Of a stretch of DNA of 64,000 nt, positions 43,335 through 54,738 are shown piece by piece (within the stretch, counting starts at the first letter, position 1; each line of letters begins with the position of its first letter). This stretch comes from Chloroflexus sp. Y-396-1. Lineage in GTDB: Bacteria > Chloroflexota > Chloroflexia > Chloroflexales > Chloroflexaceae. The translations under genes and the position numbers were made by a program. Location: assembly GCF_000516515.1 (NCBI RefSeq), contig NZ_KI911784.1:3324633-3388632 (forward strand), in the 5' to 3' direction. The notes below the pieces were generated by a model. That model had not been told where the DNA came from, searched no databases, and saw only the letters and a program-made list of their open reading frames with translations.

Positions 43335-45506
43335 TTATACGGTGTTGTCCAGACTGGCAGAGTAGATTGGCAGGGTAAATGAAAAGCTGCTACCTCTCCC
43401 CACAACACTCTGCACCCAGATCCGTCCTCCGTGTAGTTCGACCAACAGGCGGGTGATGTACAGCCCCAGACCGATGCCACTTTTCTGGCGGGTATTGCTG
43501 TTATCAACGCGCTGAAATCGCTCAAAAAGCTTTACCTGATCTTCAGGCGCGATACCGATCCCTTCATCGCGCACCACGATCAGCATCCATTGTCCGGGAG
43601 GATGATTCGTTGGTAAGTCATCCGCAGCAGCTTGCCGTACCGTAAGCTGAATTTCACTTCCTTCGGGGCTATACTTGATCGCGTTGCTCAACAAATTGAA
43701 AATGATCTGTTTCACCTTGTCATAGTCGGCAAAGACCGGCGGCAATGGTGTACGAACATCGATTAACAGTTTGTGATTCACCAGTTGCGTATGGAGTTGC
43801 ATTGTTAGCTCTTCAATCACCTGCCAGAGGCCCACAGCATAGCGATTGAGCTTCACCACACCGGCTTCCAGTCGTGAAACATCGAGTAAGTCTTTCACCA
43901 GCTTGTACAGACGCTCAGCCTCGGTTGAAACCGTTATTAAGAATTCGCGCTGGCTTTCGCTGTCGAGGTCTTGCCGGTTCAAGAGGATTTCGGTGTAACC
44001 CAGAATTGAGGTGAGTGGGGTACGTAGTTCATGCGATACGATCCCGATAAACTCATTTTTGATCCGATCAGACTCTCGTTCCCGTGTGCGGTCGCTGACT
44101 ACCCATAAGCGTCCGGTCAGTTGTTGTTGGCTGTCACGGGTGGGAACCGATAGCACATGCAATTCCTGATACGGTTGTCGGAGTTGAAGGGTTGTTTCCA
44201 AGACCCGATCGGGGTTGTGCTGACCAAGATCGCAAAATTCGCTGAGCCGGAACGGATCGTTGAGTCGCGTTAGCAGGTGCTCAACCAGATCAATACCGAC
44301 GTAAAACGAAGGACGTTGTAGATGCTCGGTCATATTCCATACCTGATACCAGGCTGGATTGGCGCGAATCACGCGCCCATTGAGATCGAGCAGCGCCAGA
44401 CCGATTGGTAGGCTGCTGAAAACCTGTCCGAGGTGGTATGACGTTTCATAAGCAGTCTGGTAAGACATCGCACGGGCCAATGGTCGGGCGGTGCGTTCGC
44501 GCAGAGCGTCAATAAAAGCCAGAACTTCTTCGTTGAAGGTATTGGCCCGGTGGCTGTGGAGAATGAGCACCGCCAGCGCTCGGTCATCGGCAATGATCGG
44601 TGCTGCCAGCTCAGCGCGAAAGAGCATGGTGGGGGGCAAGCCCGGCTCACGTCCGGCATCGCGAACCAGTAACGGACGCCGCATCTGCACTGCCTGTCCG
44701 GCCAGTCCTGTCTCCCAACTCCATCGCTGGCGTGGTAATGTGGGTAGCGCAGCGCCAGAGCGCTCTGTTTCATAGCCCTCGCACAAATGGAGTATCAGCT
44801 CACGCCGGTCGTGATCGACCATGGCAATCGCTCCGGCTTCGGCGCCACTCCCCTCTAGCGCCCGGCGCAAGACGATCCCCGCCAATTCATGCAGGTTTAT
44901 TGTGCGATCAAGCTGTTCGTTCAGAGCGATAATTTTCTGGCGCAGCGATGGATTGAGGGTCAGGCCAGGTGGCGTCTCACCGGCAAAGCGTGGTGTCGGC
45001 AATTGCGGTGAGCGCATTCCTTCCTGGGCAATGGCCGCTGCCAGCAGTGGTTTGAGTGACTCGATAAGCTCGCCGATCCGCCCTCCAAAGTGTCGTTGAT
45101 CATTGCTTCGTAATTCGAGGATACCCCACAGCTTGCCTCCCCAGAAGATTGGTGCTCCTAGATAACCGGCGGAGATCACCGGCAGCCCTTCGAGAGATTG
45201 ACCGGCACTGCCAAGGGCAATCGTTTTAACAACCGTTTTTCCGCCCAGGGCAACCGAACGGGTCAGACTATCGTCCCAGGGATAGGCCCACGACTCCGGC
45301 GAGAAAATCTGCTGACGAGGTACTCCTGGTCGAGCCGCTTGTAACCAGCACGTCAACCGACCATCGCGGTAACGGGTAGCGATCCGCAATAATTCAAACA
45401 AACGATGAACACGCTGGGTTAGCGGCTGCTCCTCTTGCAAGAGACGAAAAGCCGCACTGAGCAGATGTAACAGACCGGTTGTCGGGTCATCAAGTTCGCG
45501 TGTCAT
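43335..45506 (-). CDS. Soluble hybrid-input sensor histidine kinase (GAF-GAF-PAS-HisKA-HATPase)
   Basis: 723 residues, no membrane helix. Two GAF domains (about 25-175 and 205-365, the second with GLAGQAVQMRRPLLVRDAG), a PAS domain (about 375-480, VFSSLPIGLALLDLNGRVIRANPAW), the phospho-acceptor region FIGIVSHELRTPLTSILGYTE, and the ATPase boxes: NLLSNAIKYSPEG (N), DEGIGIAPEDQ (G1), FERF (F), and SGIGLGLYITRLLVELHGG (G2). Ligands are unknown; no cysteine pattern for a bilin is evident. No response regulator gene adjoins it. Its promoter places transcription within about two bases of the ATG. Confidence 0.93.
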   Translation of the reverse strand: MTRELDDPTTGLLHLLSAAFRLLQEEQPLTQRVHRLFELLRIATRYRDGRLTCWLQAARPGVPRQQIFSPESWAYPWDDSLTRSVALGGKTVVKTIALGSAGQSLEGLPVISAGYLGAPIFWGGKLWGILELRSNDQRHFGGRIGELIESLKPLLAAAIAQEGMRSPQLPTPRFAGETPPGLTLNPSLRQKIIALNEQLDRTINLHELAGIVLRRALEGSGAEAGAIAMVDHDRRELILHLCEGYETERSGAALPTLPRQRWSWETGLAGQAVQMRRPLLVRDAGREPGLPPTMLFRAELAAPIIADDRALAVLILHSHRANTFNEEVLAFIDALRERTARPLARAMSYQTAYETSYHLGQVFSSLPIGLALLDLNGRVIRANPAWYQVWNMTEHLQRPSFYVGIDLVEHLLTRLNDPFRLSEFCDLGQHNPDRVLETTLQLRQPYQELHVLSVPTRDSQQQLTGRLWVVSDRTRERESDRIKNEFIGIVSHELRTPLTSILGYTEILLNRQDLDSESQREFLITVSTEAERLYKLVKDLLDVSRLEAGVVKLNRYAVGLWQVIEELTMQLHTQLVNHKLLIDVRTPLPPVFADYDKVKQIIFNLLSNAIKYSPEGSEIQLTVRQAAADDLPTNHPPGQWMLIVVRDEGIGIAPEDQVKLFERFQRVDNSNTRQKSGIGLGLYITRLLVELHGGRIWVQSVVGRGSSFSFTLPIYSASLDNTV

Positions 45507-45514
45507 TGTTGTGT

Positions 45515-45542
45515 ATTGTAGTCAACCCCGAGTAGCTGTCAA
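45515..45542 (-). promoter_or_regulatory. Promoter of the histidine kinase, suggesting a leaderless mRNA
   Basis: On the minus strand TTGACA (45542-45537), 16-bp spacer, TACAAT (45520-45515). Transcription would start near 45508, two bases before the ATG at 45506, with no ribosome site. Confidence 0.65.
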
Positions 45543-45616
45543 TTATCTCGTTATGTCCTTATGCTATGATATGCTATATCCATCGGCATAACGGTGGATT
45601 ACTAAGGAGTCTAGTC

Positions 45617-46030
45617 ATGTTTACGGCAATTGATCATATTGGCTTTGTCGTAGCCGATCTAGAAGCGGCCATCGATTTTTATCGTACTGCTTACGATGTG
45701 ACGGAATGGGAACGGATCGAATTGCCTGAACGACATGCGGCAATTGGGGTTGCGCGATTTGGTGATGTTCTTATCGAGCTGATCGCTCCAACGAGTGATC
45801 AGGCCAGCTTTGCCCGTTTCTTGCGTGAAAAAGGCCCAGGGATGCACCATATCGCATATCGAGTTGATGATATACAGGCTGCATTGGCTACGCTCCAGGC
45901 GCGTGGTTTACCACTGATTGACCGTGAACCGCGTCCTGGCATCCACAACACGCTGGTAGCATTTGTTCATCCGAAAGCCGGTGGTCAGGGTGTCTTAGTG
46001 GAGCTGGTGCAGCACCGCAGGCCAGAATAA
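45617..46030 (+). CDS. mce: Methylmalonyl-CoA epimerase
   Basis: 137 residues, a full-length vicinal-oxygen-chelate protein of two beta-alpha-beta-beta-beta modules. Metal ligands are seen at H in IDHIGFVV, E in LIELIAPT, H in GMHHIAYRV and E in VLVELVQ. It interconverts (R)- and (S)-methylmalonyl-CoA in the propionyl-CoA route, which fits the 3-hydroxypropionate metabolism of Chloroflexus and complements the decarboxylase set at the right end. ATG 45617 has aaggag upstream. Confidence 0.93.
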   Translation: MFTAIDHIGFVVADLEAAIDFYRTAYDVTEWERIELPERHAAIGVARFGDVLIELIAPTSDQASFARFLREKGPGMHHIAYRVDDIQAALATLQARGLPLIDREPRPGIHNTLVAFVHPKAGGQGVLVELVQHRRPE

Positions 46031-46124
46031 TGCAAAGGTTCCTCTGCGGGGATGGGTGAAGATGATGCGCTCGCCCACCCCGCCAAGAATAGGACGTTCA
46101 GCACTGATATTGGGAGCAGAATGT

Positions 46125-47105
46125 ATGACAGATAGCAGTAGCGAGGATCGCCGCCTGCTGGTGAGCATGAGCATCGGTCAGACAGCGTATGCAGCATGGG
46201 CCCGTCAGGCACGTCGCGAACGTTTCTTTAACATTGCACGGCTGCTAGAAGCTTCGGCAGCAGTGAAGCAGGTTCGAGCCGAGCACGCACTCCATCGTTT
46301 AGGAGAAGTATCCAGGACGATAGCTAACATTGATCGAGCGCTAGCCGGTCTAGAGCCGGAGGCTGTAGCGACCGGTCCGGTCACCGGTACCAGCCCATTT
46401 CAACGTGAGCTACTTGAACGAGCGGTGCGCGCACTTGCCGCCGGTTGTGATCTTACCTACACCGAATTAGGCGATCTCTTCGTGTGCAGCACATGCGGTC
46501 ATCTCATGGAAGGTGAGCCGCCACCATTCTGCCCCGAATGCGGTACAGTCCGTGAGGGTTTTCTCGGTTTCCGCATCGTTGATGGTATGGGAACATTAGG
46601 GCCATCTACGATTGTGCGTCGTCTGGAACAGGGGATGCGTACTGTTCAGGATTTGGTAGGTGGTCTGACGGAAGAGCAACTATCAACGCCGGTGAACGGT
46701 CTTCCTGCCTTTAAGGATCTGATCGGTCACCTGATCGATATGGATATCGTGTTTCGTGAACGGGCATGGATGATTCTCGAGACGAATCAGCCCAAACTAT
46801 CTTCTGCCCACCCGCCAACCCTCGGGCACGCGGTGAAATATCGTACCGTACCTATCGATGATCTCCTCGAACAGTACATTTCAAGCCGTCAGCAGACGTT
46901 AAATCTGTTGCGCGGTTTAACTCAGGCGGCGTGGCAGCGAATCGGCTTCCACGAAATCTTCGGCCCTATACCACTCTTACATCAGGGGAATTGGGTGGTT
47001 TCGCACGAGCAGGGGCACCTGATTGAATTAGCTCAGATGCGACACAATCTCTTGCACAAGGGTAATCAGGTGGCTACGGTAGTCTATGAGGTATTCAACT
47101 CGTAA
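46125..47105 (+). CDS. Rubrerythrin-like / zinc-ribbon / DinB fusion protein
   Basis: 326 residues. The N-terminal part (about 15-115) is an all-helical four-helix-bundle-like region (AYAAWARQARRERFFNIARLLEASAAVKQVRAEHALHRLG), followed by a rubredoxin-type ribbon CSTCG...CPECG (about 124-144): the rubrerythrin plan, with few of the diiron Glu residues obvious. The C-terminal half (about 165-325) is a DinB/YfiT-like bundle with the usual three His (IGHLIDMDIVF, HEIFG/SHEQGHLIEL) that bind metal. The fusion suggests a metal-dependent thiol or oxidative-stress function. ATG 46125 has only a weak ggag. Ends at a bidirectional terminator. Confidence 0.75.
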   Translation: MTDSSSEDRRLLVSMSIGQTAYAAWARQARRERFFNIARLLEASAAVKQVRAEHALHRLGEVSRTIANIDRALAGLEPEAVATGPVTGTSPFQRELLERAVRALAAGCDLTYTELGDLFVCSTCGHLMEGEPPPFCPECGTVREGFLGFRIVDGMGTLGPSTIVRRLEQGMRTVQDLVGGLTEEQLSTPVNGLPAFKDLIGHLIDMDIVFRERAWMILETNQPKLSSAHPPTLGHAVKYRTVPIDDLLEQYISSRQQTLNLLRGLTQAAWQRIGFHEIFGPIPLLHQGNWVVSHEQGHLIELAQMRHNLLHKGNQVATVVYEVFNS

Positions 47106-47109
47106 AAAT

Positions 47110-47139
47110 GGGAAGGGCAGATTCGTATCCGCCCTTCCC
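47110..47139. terminator. Bidirectional hairpin between convergent genes
   Basis: GGGAAGGGCAGAT (47110-47122) pairs with ATCCGCCCTTCCC (47127-47139) with one mismatch and a 4-base loop. Confidence 0.8.
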
Positions 47140-47151
47140 TGGGGCATCGTC

Positions 47152-48162
47152 TCACGTCAAATCCAGCCCACTCAGGCTATCGTAGAGCACATCGAGGTTC
47201 TCTAGCGCCAGACCGGTACCAATAGCAACACACGAAGCTGGTTGGTCGGCGACATAACAGGGTACGCCGGTGACCTCGGTTAGCAAATCGTTGATACGAC
47301 GCAGCATCGAACCACCACCAGTCATCACCATCCCTTTGTCGATAATATCCGAGCTTAATTCGGGTGGCGTTTCGACCAGCACCGCTCGCACCGCGTTCAC
47401 GATAGCCTCTAATGGCTCTTGGATCGCCTCGGTAATTTCGTTGCTATCGACCTGTATTGTGCGCGGGAGACCGGTTACTTGATCGCGACCGCGAACCTGC
47501 GTTACCAGTGGCTTATCGAGCGGTAGGGCTGAACCGATTTCGATCTTCACCGCTTCGGCAGTTCGTTCGCCGATCAACAAGTTGTACTTACGCTTGATAT
47601 ATGATGCAATCGCTTCATCGAATCGATTGCCGCCCACCCGCACCGATGTACTGACGACAATATCGTTTAGCGAGATGACTGCTACTTCCGTGGTACCACC
47701 ACCAATGTCAATGATAAGGTTTCCCGAGGGCTGGGCAATCGGAATATTAGCGCCAATCGCTGCGGCTAGTGGTTCGCGAATCAGATACGCTTTACCGGCT
47801 CCGGCTTCTAGCGCAGCATAGCGTACTGCACGCATTTCAACGCTAGTAACGCCGGCGGGAATACAGATCATCACTTCAGGTCGCGAGAAGCGAAACCTGC
47901 CGGCAGCACGGCCGATAAAATGGCGTAGCATCTCTTCGGTCACCACATAATCGGCGATCACACCGTTACGCATTGGGCGCACGACTTCGATACTCTCTGG
48001 TTCGCGGCCCAACATCGCCATCGCTTCCGCTCCCACTGCGCGCACACGCCCATCGCGCGTACTCAACGCGACGACCGATGGTTCCGAGAGAACGATACCC
48101 TTTCCTTTAACGTACACCAAGACATTGGCTGTGCCAAGATCAATCCCGATTTTGCGGGCCAT
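47152..48162 (-). CDS. mreB: Rod-shape/actin-like protein MreB
   Basis: 336 residues. Actin-fold nucleotide motifs are intact: [29 protein letters not shown] (phosphate 1), [17 protein letters not shown] (phosphate 2), and [15 protein letters not shown] (adenosine). MreB filaments direct wall growth along the cell body, consistent with long filamentous cells. ATG 48162 with aggaac upstream is chosen, and begins [10 protein letters not shown] as MreB proteins do. mreC and mreD are not adjacent, and the neighbour is unrelated, so this copy is a lone gene. A TATAAT occurs on the minus strand near 48243. Confidence 0.93.
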   Translation of the reverse strand: MARKIGIDLGTANVLVYVKGKGIVLSEPSVVALSTRDGRVRAVGAEAMAMLGREPESIEVVRPMRNGVIADYVVTEEMLRHFIGRAAGRFRFSRPEVMICIPAGVTSVEMRAVRYAALEAGAGKAYLIREPLAAAIGANIPIAQPSGNLIIDIGGGTTEVAVISLNDIVVSTSVRVGGNRFDEAIASYIKRKYNLLIGERTAEAVKIEIGSALPLDKPLVTQVRGRDQVTGLPRTIQVDSNEITEAIQEPLEAIVNAVRAVLVETPPELSSDIIDKGMVMTGGGSMLRRINDLLTEVTGVPCYVADQPASCVAIGTGLALENLDVLYDSLSGLDLT

Positions 48163-48249
48163 AATCGTTCCTACTGAAGAAATTGTGTTTATTACCGGCA
48201 ATGTGCATCAAGACATGCACATTACACATGATCGCGCCGTATTATAGCA

Positions 48250-48530
48250 AATTTAAGCACCCCTGTGTGAGCGCATGTCTGAGCGTCATGGGGGCAACGT
48301 TTCCAGACGTCTTCGATCTGGGAGCTTGGGCCTCTGGCCCCTGTCGTGCAGCACCTTACTAGAGGCGAGACTATACCTGTTCCAAGCGATGCAGTAATGG
48401 GCATAACCGGTGAACGATGCTCATTCTCAGTCTGTCTGACAGGGAAGGTTTGAGCGCAACGCATACGTTTCCCCTCCACGATGGCAGGGGTGTTCACCGT
48501 GTTCAGGACCCGTGACACCTAGCGGCCCTC
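48250..48530. other. Intergenic stretch, no gene seen
   Basis: No supported gene or RNA. A TATAAT on the minus strand near 48238-48243 probably serves mreB. The rest reads as non-coding, running into a family-2 repeat. Confidence 0.45.
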
Positions 48531-48672
48531 ACCTTCCCCCTGGCCCCTTCTGCTTCCCCACGGGAAGCGGAAGGGGTAAGGTGGGGGCGGGAGCGAAAGC
48601 ATATTGGTAACCTCCCACGCAATGGCTGCACAGGCACGGTACGTGCCCAATGAAAAGTTTTTGATCACGCTC
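48531..48672 (-). repeat. Family-2 repeat, copy D (inverted)
   Basis: The terminal TTTTTGATCACGCTC (48658-48672) preceded, reading leftwards, by gggcacgtaccgtgcctgtgc, a ccattgcgtgggagg tract, cgctcccgccccc and the purine/pyrimidine hairpin core. The other terminal repeat is absent. Confidence 0.65.
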
Positions 48673-48814
48673 TAAGACTGCTAAGGCCCTAATTGAACAG
48701 TCCAGAGAGATGCGGCAGAATGTGTCTGGCACCCTTCATATTCCTGGGTAGAAAAGAATGCGGTTGAAGCGGATTTTCAACCCCGGCTCTCGCGATGCGA
48801 TGAAAAACAGACAA

Positions 48815-48849
48815 TAAAAAAAACCCCTTCACATGCAACGTGGAAGGGG
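48815..48849 (-). terminator. Intrinsic terminator of the atp operon
   Basis: On the minus strand CCCCTTCCAC, a 7-base loop, GTGAAGGGG, with a single bulged base, then a run of eight T. It lies 36 bases after the atpC stop. Confidence 0.9.
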
Positions 48850-48884
48850 TAAGCTCAGTGGTATAAGCCCCGCACAATGGCCTG

Positions 48885-49304
48885 TTACGGTTGGCGTCGC
48901 TTTATTTTATGGAGTTGGGCCACTCGTAAGCGTACCATCTCCTTGCGGAGCTTGGCTTCGGCCAATGCCATATCGCGTTCGCTCTGCGCTTCACGCCGAC
49001 GTGCTTCAGCCTCGGCCCGGGCCTGCTCGGCTCGTGCTTCATCGATCTCGTCAGCTCGTTCAACGGTATCGGCCAGAATGGTTACTCGGTGCGGTAGCAC
49101 CTCCATAAATCCTCCCGATACTGCAAACGGCGTCCGTTCACCATTTTTAATGATGTCCAGCTCGCCCGGTTCGAGAATCGTCATCAGCGGAGCGTGGCGC
49201 GGCAAAATACCAACGCGCCCATCTTTGGTCGGTGCACTAATCATATCAACATCATCCGATAAGATGACACGCTCAGCGGTGACAATCTCCAGATGGATGG
49301 GCAT
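48885..49304 (-). CDS. atpC: ATP synthase F1 epsilon subunit
   Basis: 139 residues. N-terminal beta-sandwich (IHLEIVTAERVILSDDVDMISAPTKDGRVGILPRHAPLMTIL...) and a C-terminal helical hairpin (ADEIDEARAEQARAEAEARRREAQSERDMALAEAKLRKEM), the part that inhibits rotation in other species. It couples the gamma stalk to the c-ring. Last gene of the operon, 66 bp after atpD across a strong hairpin, with GGAG before ATG 49304. Confidence 0.96.
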   Translation of the reverse strand: MPIHLEIVTAERVILSDDVDMISAPTKDGRVGILPRHAPLMTILEPGELDIIKNGERTPFAVSGGFMEVLPHRVTILADTVERADEIDEARAEQARAEAEARRREAQSERDMALAEAKLRKEMVRLRVAQLHKIKRRQP

Positions 49305-49331
49305 AGATTGCTCCTTCTACCTGCCATACAT

Positions 49332-49368
49332 CGTCCTCGACGGCAGGAATCGACTGCCGTCGAGGACG
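49332..49368 (-). promoter_or_regulatory. 15-bp hairpin between atpD and atpC
   Basis: CGTCCTCGACGGCAG (49332-49346) and CTGCCGTCGAGGACG (49354-49368) form a perfect 15-bp stem with a 7-base loop and no T-run. It starts just after the atpD stop and could stabilise upstream mRNA ends or reduce read-through into atpC. Confidence 0.75.
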
Positions 49369-49370
49369 GC

Positions 49371-50798
<1,428 letters not shown>

Positions 50799-50804
50799 TT
50801 AGCA

Positions 50805-51677
50805 TCAACTGGTGAGAGCAGCGGCGCCCGAAGCAATCTCGCTGACCTCTTTCGTAATAGCAGCCTGCCGCGCTTTGTTAAATGACAGGGTCAAATCACG
50901 TACCAGATCTTTGGCGTTGTTGGTCGCATTGCGCATTGCAACCATTCGTGCACTGTGTTCACTGGCAATACTCTCAAGGACTGCCTGATAGATCTGGGTT
51001 TCGACGTACCGCGGCAGAATGGCATTGAGAACTTCTTCTTCCCCTGGCTCGTATGTGTAATCGACATTCGTCGTCGCTGAAATGTCAGGGCTTTCAACCG
51101 GCAGTAACTGCTTAATTGCCGGACGCTGTACCAGGGTATTAATGAACTCACTGTAAATGATGTAGAGTTCGTCGTACTTCCCCGACTGAAACCCGTTAAT
51201 GGCACTGATTGCCACGCCAAGAATGGCTTCGAGCTTTGGTGCATCGCCAAGCCGGGTTGCTTCACCAGCCGGGGCAAAACCGGCGCGCAGGAAGAAATCG
51301 CGTCCTTTGCGACCGAAGGTATAAACATCGACCGTACGCCCCATTGCGCGCTGCTCGGTAATAAAACGACCGGCGCGACGCAGGACATTAGCAACCAGGC
51401 TACCACACAGACCACGATCAGGGGTTACTACCAGTAACGCAACGCTCTTCACCGTCTCGCGTTTTTCGAGCAGCGTTCCACGGCGGGCTGCCCCTACCAC
51501 TCGGGCTGTCAGATTGGCCATCACCTCTCGCATTCGGTCGGCGTATGGCCGGGTAGCTAATACATTCCGTTGTGCACGCCGCATCTTTGATGCTGATACC
51601 ATCTCCATCGCTCGCGTAATCTGAGCGACATTCTTGACAGATCGGATGCGGCGCTTAATCTCGCGACTACTCGGCAT
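50805..51677 (-). CDS. atpG: ATP synthase F1 gamma subunit
   Basis: 290 residues. Begins [35 protein letters not shown] and ends [22 protein letters not shown], the two helices of the rotating coiled coil and the I-T-x-E-x-x-E-I signature. Central domain includes [16 protein letters not shown]. It lies 64 bp after atpA across a 13-bp hairpin. Confidence 0.96.
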   Translation of the reverse strand: MPSSREIKRRIRSVKNVAQITRAMEMVSASKMRRAQRNVLATRPYADRMREVMANLTARVVGAARRGTLLEKRETVKSVALLVVTPDRGLCGSLVANVLRRAGRFITEQRAMGRTVDVYTFGRKGRDFFLRAGFAPAGEATRLGDAPKLEAILGVAISAINGFQSGKYDELYIIYSEFINTLVQRPAIKQLLPVESPDISATTNVDYTYEPGEEEVLNAILPRYVETQIYQAVLESIASEHSARMVAMRNATNNAKDLVRDLTLSFNKARQAAITKEVSEIASGAAALTS

Positions 51678-51700
51678 ATCGAACCCTTTGCAGTCCAGAC

Positions 51701-51734
51701 ACTGGCGGGTAGATATTACGCTCTACCCGCCAGT
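51701..51734 (-). promoter_or_regulatory. 13-bp hairpin between atpA and atpG
   Basis: ACTGGCGGGTAGA (51701-51713), 8-base loop, TCTACCCGCCAGT (51722-51734): a perfect 13-bp stem seven bases after the atpA stop, with no T-run. Same placement logic as the atpD-atpC hairpin. Confidence 0.75.
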
Positions 51735-51741
51735 CTTTCTG

Positions 51742-53310
51742 CTAGCTATAGTTACTGGTTGCCTTAAATTCCTTGATTGCCGCTTCCAGCGCCTCCTTGA
51801 CTTCAGGTGACGGGAACTTACGATCAAGGCGATTGTCGTAGATCAGCTTCCGCACCTCTGGATGGGCGGTGCGCAGGAAGGTCAGGAAATCATCACGCCA
51901 CTTCGTGATCAGCGGCACCGGCACATCATCAAGGTAGTTGTTGATGGCCGCATACAGAATGGCAACCTGATCCTCCACCGGCAGAGGATGATACTGTGGC
52001 TGTTTCAGCAGCTCTTGCAAACGCTGACCACGCTCGATCTGCGCTTTGGTCGTTGCGTCGAGATCGCTGGCAAATTGGGCGAAGGCTGCCAGGTCACGGA
52101 ACTGAGCTAGCTCACCCTTCAACTTACCGGCTACTGCGCGCATTGCCCGCGTCTGAGCTGCACCACCGACACGCGACACCGAAATACCAACGTTCAGAGC
52201 CGGACGTTGACCGGCATTAAACAGGTCGGACTCAAGGTAAATCTGGCCGTCGGTAATCGAAATCACGTTGGTTGGAATATAGGCCGACACGTCGTTGGCC
52301 TGAGTTTCGATCACCGGCAGTGCGGTCAGTGAGCCACCACCATACTCCTCGCTCAGACGAGCTGCCCGTTCGAGCAACCGTGAGTGGAGATAGAAGACGT
52401 CACCGGGGTACGCCTCACGACCGGGCGGACGACGGAGCAAGAGCGACACTTGGCGGTAGGCAACGGCGTGTTTGCTCAAGTCGTCGTAGACGATCAGGGC
52501 ATCCTTCACCAGTTGCCCATTGAGCATCACACCGTTCTCCATAATCTCTTCACCCATCGCACAACCGGCGTAAGGGGCGATGTATTGCAATGCAGCACTC
52601 TCAGAAGCGGTTGCTGACACTACGATGGTATACTCCATCGCACCGAACCGTTCAAGGGTACCGACGACTTGCGCTACCTGTGCCCGGCGCTGACCAATCG
52701 CAACGTAGATACACACCATCCCCTGACCTTTCTGGTTGATGATGGTATCAACGGCGACTGCGGTCTTGCCGGTTTGACGGTCACCAATGATCAGCTCACG
52801 CTGCCCACGTCCAATAGGGATCAACGCATCAATTGCAATAATACCGGTCTGTACTGGCGTATCAACCGACTTGCGGGTAATCACGCCAGGAGCGATACGC
52901 TCAATTGGGCGTGTTTTCTCGTAGATGATTGGTCCCTTACCATCGATTGGTTGACCGAGCGGGTTCACCACTCGCCCCAACAATCCCTGCCCGACCGGCA
53001 CCGAAATAACGCGCCCGGTCGAGGTGACCATATCCCCTTCCTCGATCGTTTCATCATCGCCAAGAATAATAGCGGCGACACTATCTTGTTCGAGGTTCAG
53101 GGCAATACCATAAATCGATTCATTTCGACCGGCTTTCGGCGGAAATTCAACGATCTCAGAAGCGACGACCTGATCAAGGCCGGACAGCCGCGCGACGCCG
53201 TCTCCGACGGCAATCACCGTACCGACATTGACCTGACGCGGCTGAAGGTCGACGCCGCTTGTGATCCCCTGCTTCAGCCGGGCGATCAATTCCTCAGTAA
53301 TCGTCGTCAT
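51742..53310 (-). CDS. atpA: ATP synthase F1 alpha subunit
   Basis: 522 residues. Walker A GDRQTGKT, the [17 protein letters not shown] segment, and the signature [17 protein letters not shown] with the arginine finger are plain. It holds the regulatory, non-catalytic nucleotide sites. It follows atpH by 59 bp, in the canonical order. Confidence 0.97.
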   Translation of the reverse strand: MTTITEELIARLKQGITSGVDLQPRQVNVGTVIAVGDGVARLSGLDQVVASEIVEFPPKAGRNESIYGIALNLEQDSVAAIILGDDETIEEGDMVTSTGRVISVPVGQGLLGRVVNPLGQPIDGKGPIIYEKTRPIERIAPGVITRKSVDTPVQTGIIAIDALIPIGRGQRELIIGDRQTGKTAVAVDTIINQKGQGMVCIYVAIGQRRAQVAQVVGTLERFGAMEYTIVVSATASESAALQYIAPYAGCAMGEEIMENGVMLNGQLVKDALIVYDDLSKHAVAYRQVSLLLRRPPGREAYPGDVFYLHSRLLERAARLSEEYGGGSLTALPVIETQANDVSAYIPTNVISITDGQIYLESDLFNAGQRPALNVGISVSRVGGAAQTRAMRAVAGKLKGELAQFRDLAAFAQFASDLDATTKAQIERGQRLQELLKQPQYHPLPVEDQVAILYAAINNYLDDVPVPLITKWRDDFLTFLRTAHPEVRKLIYDNRLDRKFPSPEVKEALEAAIKEFKATSNYS

Positions 53311-53369
53311 GCTCTACTCCGTCGCGCTGGTAGCCGGCGACACCGGGCCAGCGAGCTGAGTTCTAACGG

Positions 53370-53846
53370 TTAACTTGCCTGCAAGACACGTTGGATGGCG
53401 CTCAGGCGTGTGCGGAGACTATTATCAAGCACCTGATCACCAACCCGAATAATCAAACCACCGATCAGGGTCGGATCAACATGATACGTTACATGTACCC
53501 TGCCGTAGCGTTGCTGCAACTCGCGGCTAATCCGCTCTTTCTGCTCATCGCTCAACTCAATCGCACTGGTGACACTGGCATCAATTGCCTGGCTACCGAC
53601 GGTATCGAGGTAACCTGGCAGCGCAGCAGCCACTGCGTTGAGTTCACCGGCCAGCCCCTCTTTTACCATAGCGAGCAAGAAGTTTCGCACTTGTGGCAGC
53701 AAATCAGCCGGCAATACCGCTGCTGCGTCATTAACCGACAGACCGGCAACACGCGGGGCAGCGGCCCGAATCTGCTCAGCAGCCGTTGTCAAGAGTGCTT
53801 CTACCAGCGGAGCAGCCAGTTCTCGTGCGTCAATGGTCGTTGCCAT
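53370..53846 (-). CDS. atpH: ATP synthase F1 delta subunit
   Basis: 158 residues, slightly short for the family (about 175). N-terminal helical bundle ([22 protein letters not shown]...) and C-terminal [29 protein letters not shown]...[29 protein letters not shown], the conserved stator-binding end. It links F1 to the b subunits. Position between atpF and atpA confirms the call. Confidence 0.93.
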   Translation of the reverse strand: MATTIDARELAAPLVEALLTTAAEQIRAAAPRVAGLSVNDAAAVLPADLLPQVRNFLLAMVKEGLAGELNAVAAALPGYLDTVGSQAIDASVTSAIELSDEQKERISRELQQRYGRVHVTYHVDPTLIGGLIIRVGDQVLDNSLRTRLSAIQRVLQAS

Positions 53847-53893
53847 ACCCTTCGTTTCCTCACGCAGACCAGGTCTTTACCGGAACTGCGACA

Positions 53894-54388
53894 TTAGTTA
53901 CGGCGATCAAGCGCTGCCAGCGACTCGGCAATCAATGCGTCGTGACCGCGAGCCTGGAGTTCTGCTCCCAAAACACGGCTGGCTGTCAAAGTTACCAGCT
54001 CGGCGATCTGGCTCTTTGCCTCGCTCAACATACGAGCGCGCTCCTGTTCGGCCTGGAGACGAGCTTCTTCCTTCAGACGCTCGGCCTCGCGACGTGCCTG
54101 CGCAATGATCTCTGCTTCCTGCTGCTTGGCCCGCTCCTGCGCCTGGGCAACGATGCGAGCCGCTTCCTGACGCGCCTTAGCAATTTCTGCCTCGTAATCA
54201 CGTCTGGCGTTAGCCAACTGCTCGCGTACCTTTTCCGCATCGCGGACACTCTCCTCAATCCGCTTGGTGCGCTCGTTCAGCAAGTTCATTATCGGTCGGT
54301 ACAAGAGCGCTCGCAGAATGAAGATGAGCAACAGAAAGTTGATCAGTTGCGCGATAAACAGGGTCGGATTAATACCTAATGCTTCCAC
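53894..54388 (-). CDS. atpF: ATP synthase Fo b subunit
   Basis: 164 residues. One membrane helix near the N-terminus ([28 protein letters not shown]) and a long charged coiled coil (residues 35-150) in the stator stalk. Only one b-type gene is present, so a homodimer is expected; phototrophs such as cyanobacteria often have two different b subunits. 30 bp after atpE. Confidence 0.94.
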   Translation of the reverse strand: MEALGINPTLFIAQLINFLLLIFILRALLYRPIMNLLNERTKRIEESVRDAEKVREQLANARRDYEAEIAKARQEAARIVAQAQERAKQQEAEIIAQARREAERLKEEARLQAEQERARMLSEAKSQIAELVTLTASRVLGAELQARGHDALIAESLAALDRRN

Positions 54389-54418
54389 CCTTCAAACCTC
54401 CCGTAACGCGCCAATATT

Positions 54419-54649
54419 TTACTGTAAGACGCCAAAACCGATCAAGAACGCAATGACCAGACCGAAAATTGCCAGTGCTTCGGTAAAGGCAATACCGATG
54501 AACATGTAGGTAACGACCCGGTTCTCGATTTCAGGATTGCGGCCAATCGCCTGCACCGCACCCGACACGATAATCCCAATGCCGACACCCGGCCCAATTG
54601 CGCCCAGACCCACAGCGAGCGCGGTTGCGACGAGATTCAGACCCTCCAT
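54419..54649 (-). CDS. atpE: ATP synthase Fo c subunit
   Basis: 76 residues, two helices with the loop GRNPEIENRV. The ion-binding carboxylate is the Glu in IAFTEALAIFGL. It is followed by Ala and lacks the E-S pair and the first-helix Gln typical of sodium-binding rings, so a proton ring is likely. The alanine/glycine-rich first helix (GLGAIGPGVGIGIIVSGA) sets ring size. Overall very standard. Confidence 0.96.
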   Translation of the reverse strand: MEGLNLVATALAVGLGAIGPGVGIGIIVSGAVQAIGRNPEIENRVVTYMFIGIAFTEALAIFGLVIAFLIGFGVLQ

Positions 54650-54738
54650 GATTGAGATGCCTCCTTAAAGCAAACTCTGCGACGAACCCAAATGTCTATT
54701 ACAAACAACTGCGGAATACTCCGCACGAACACAACATC

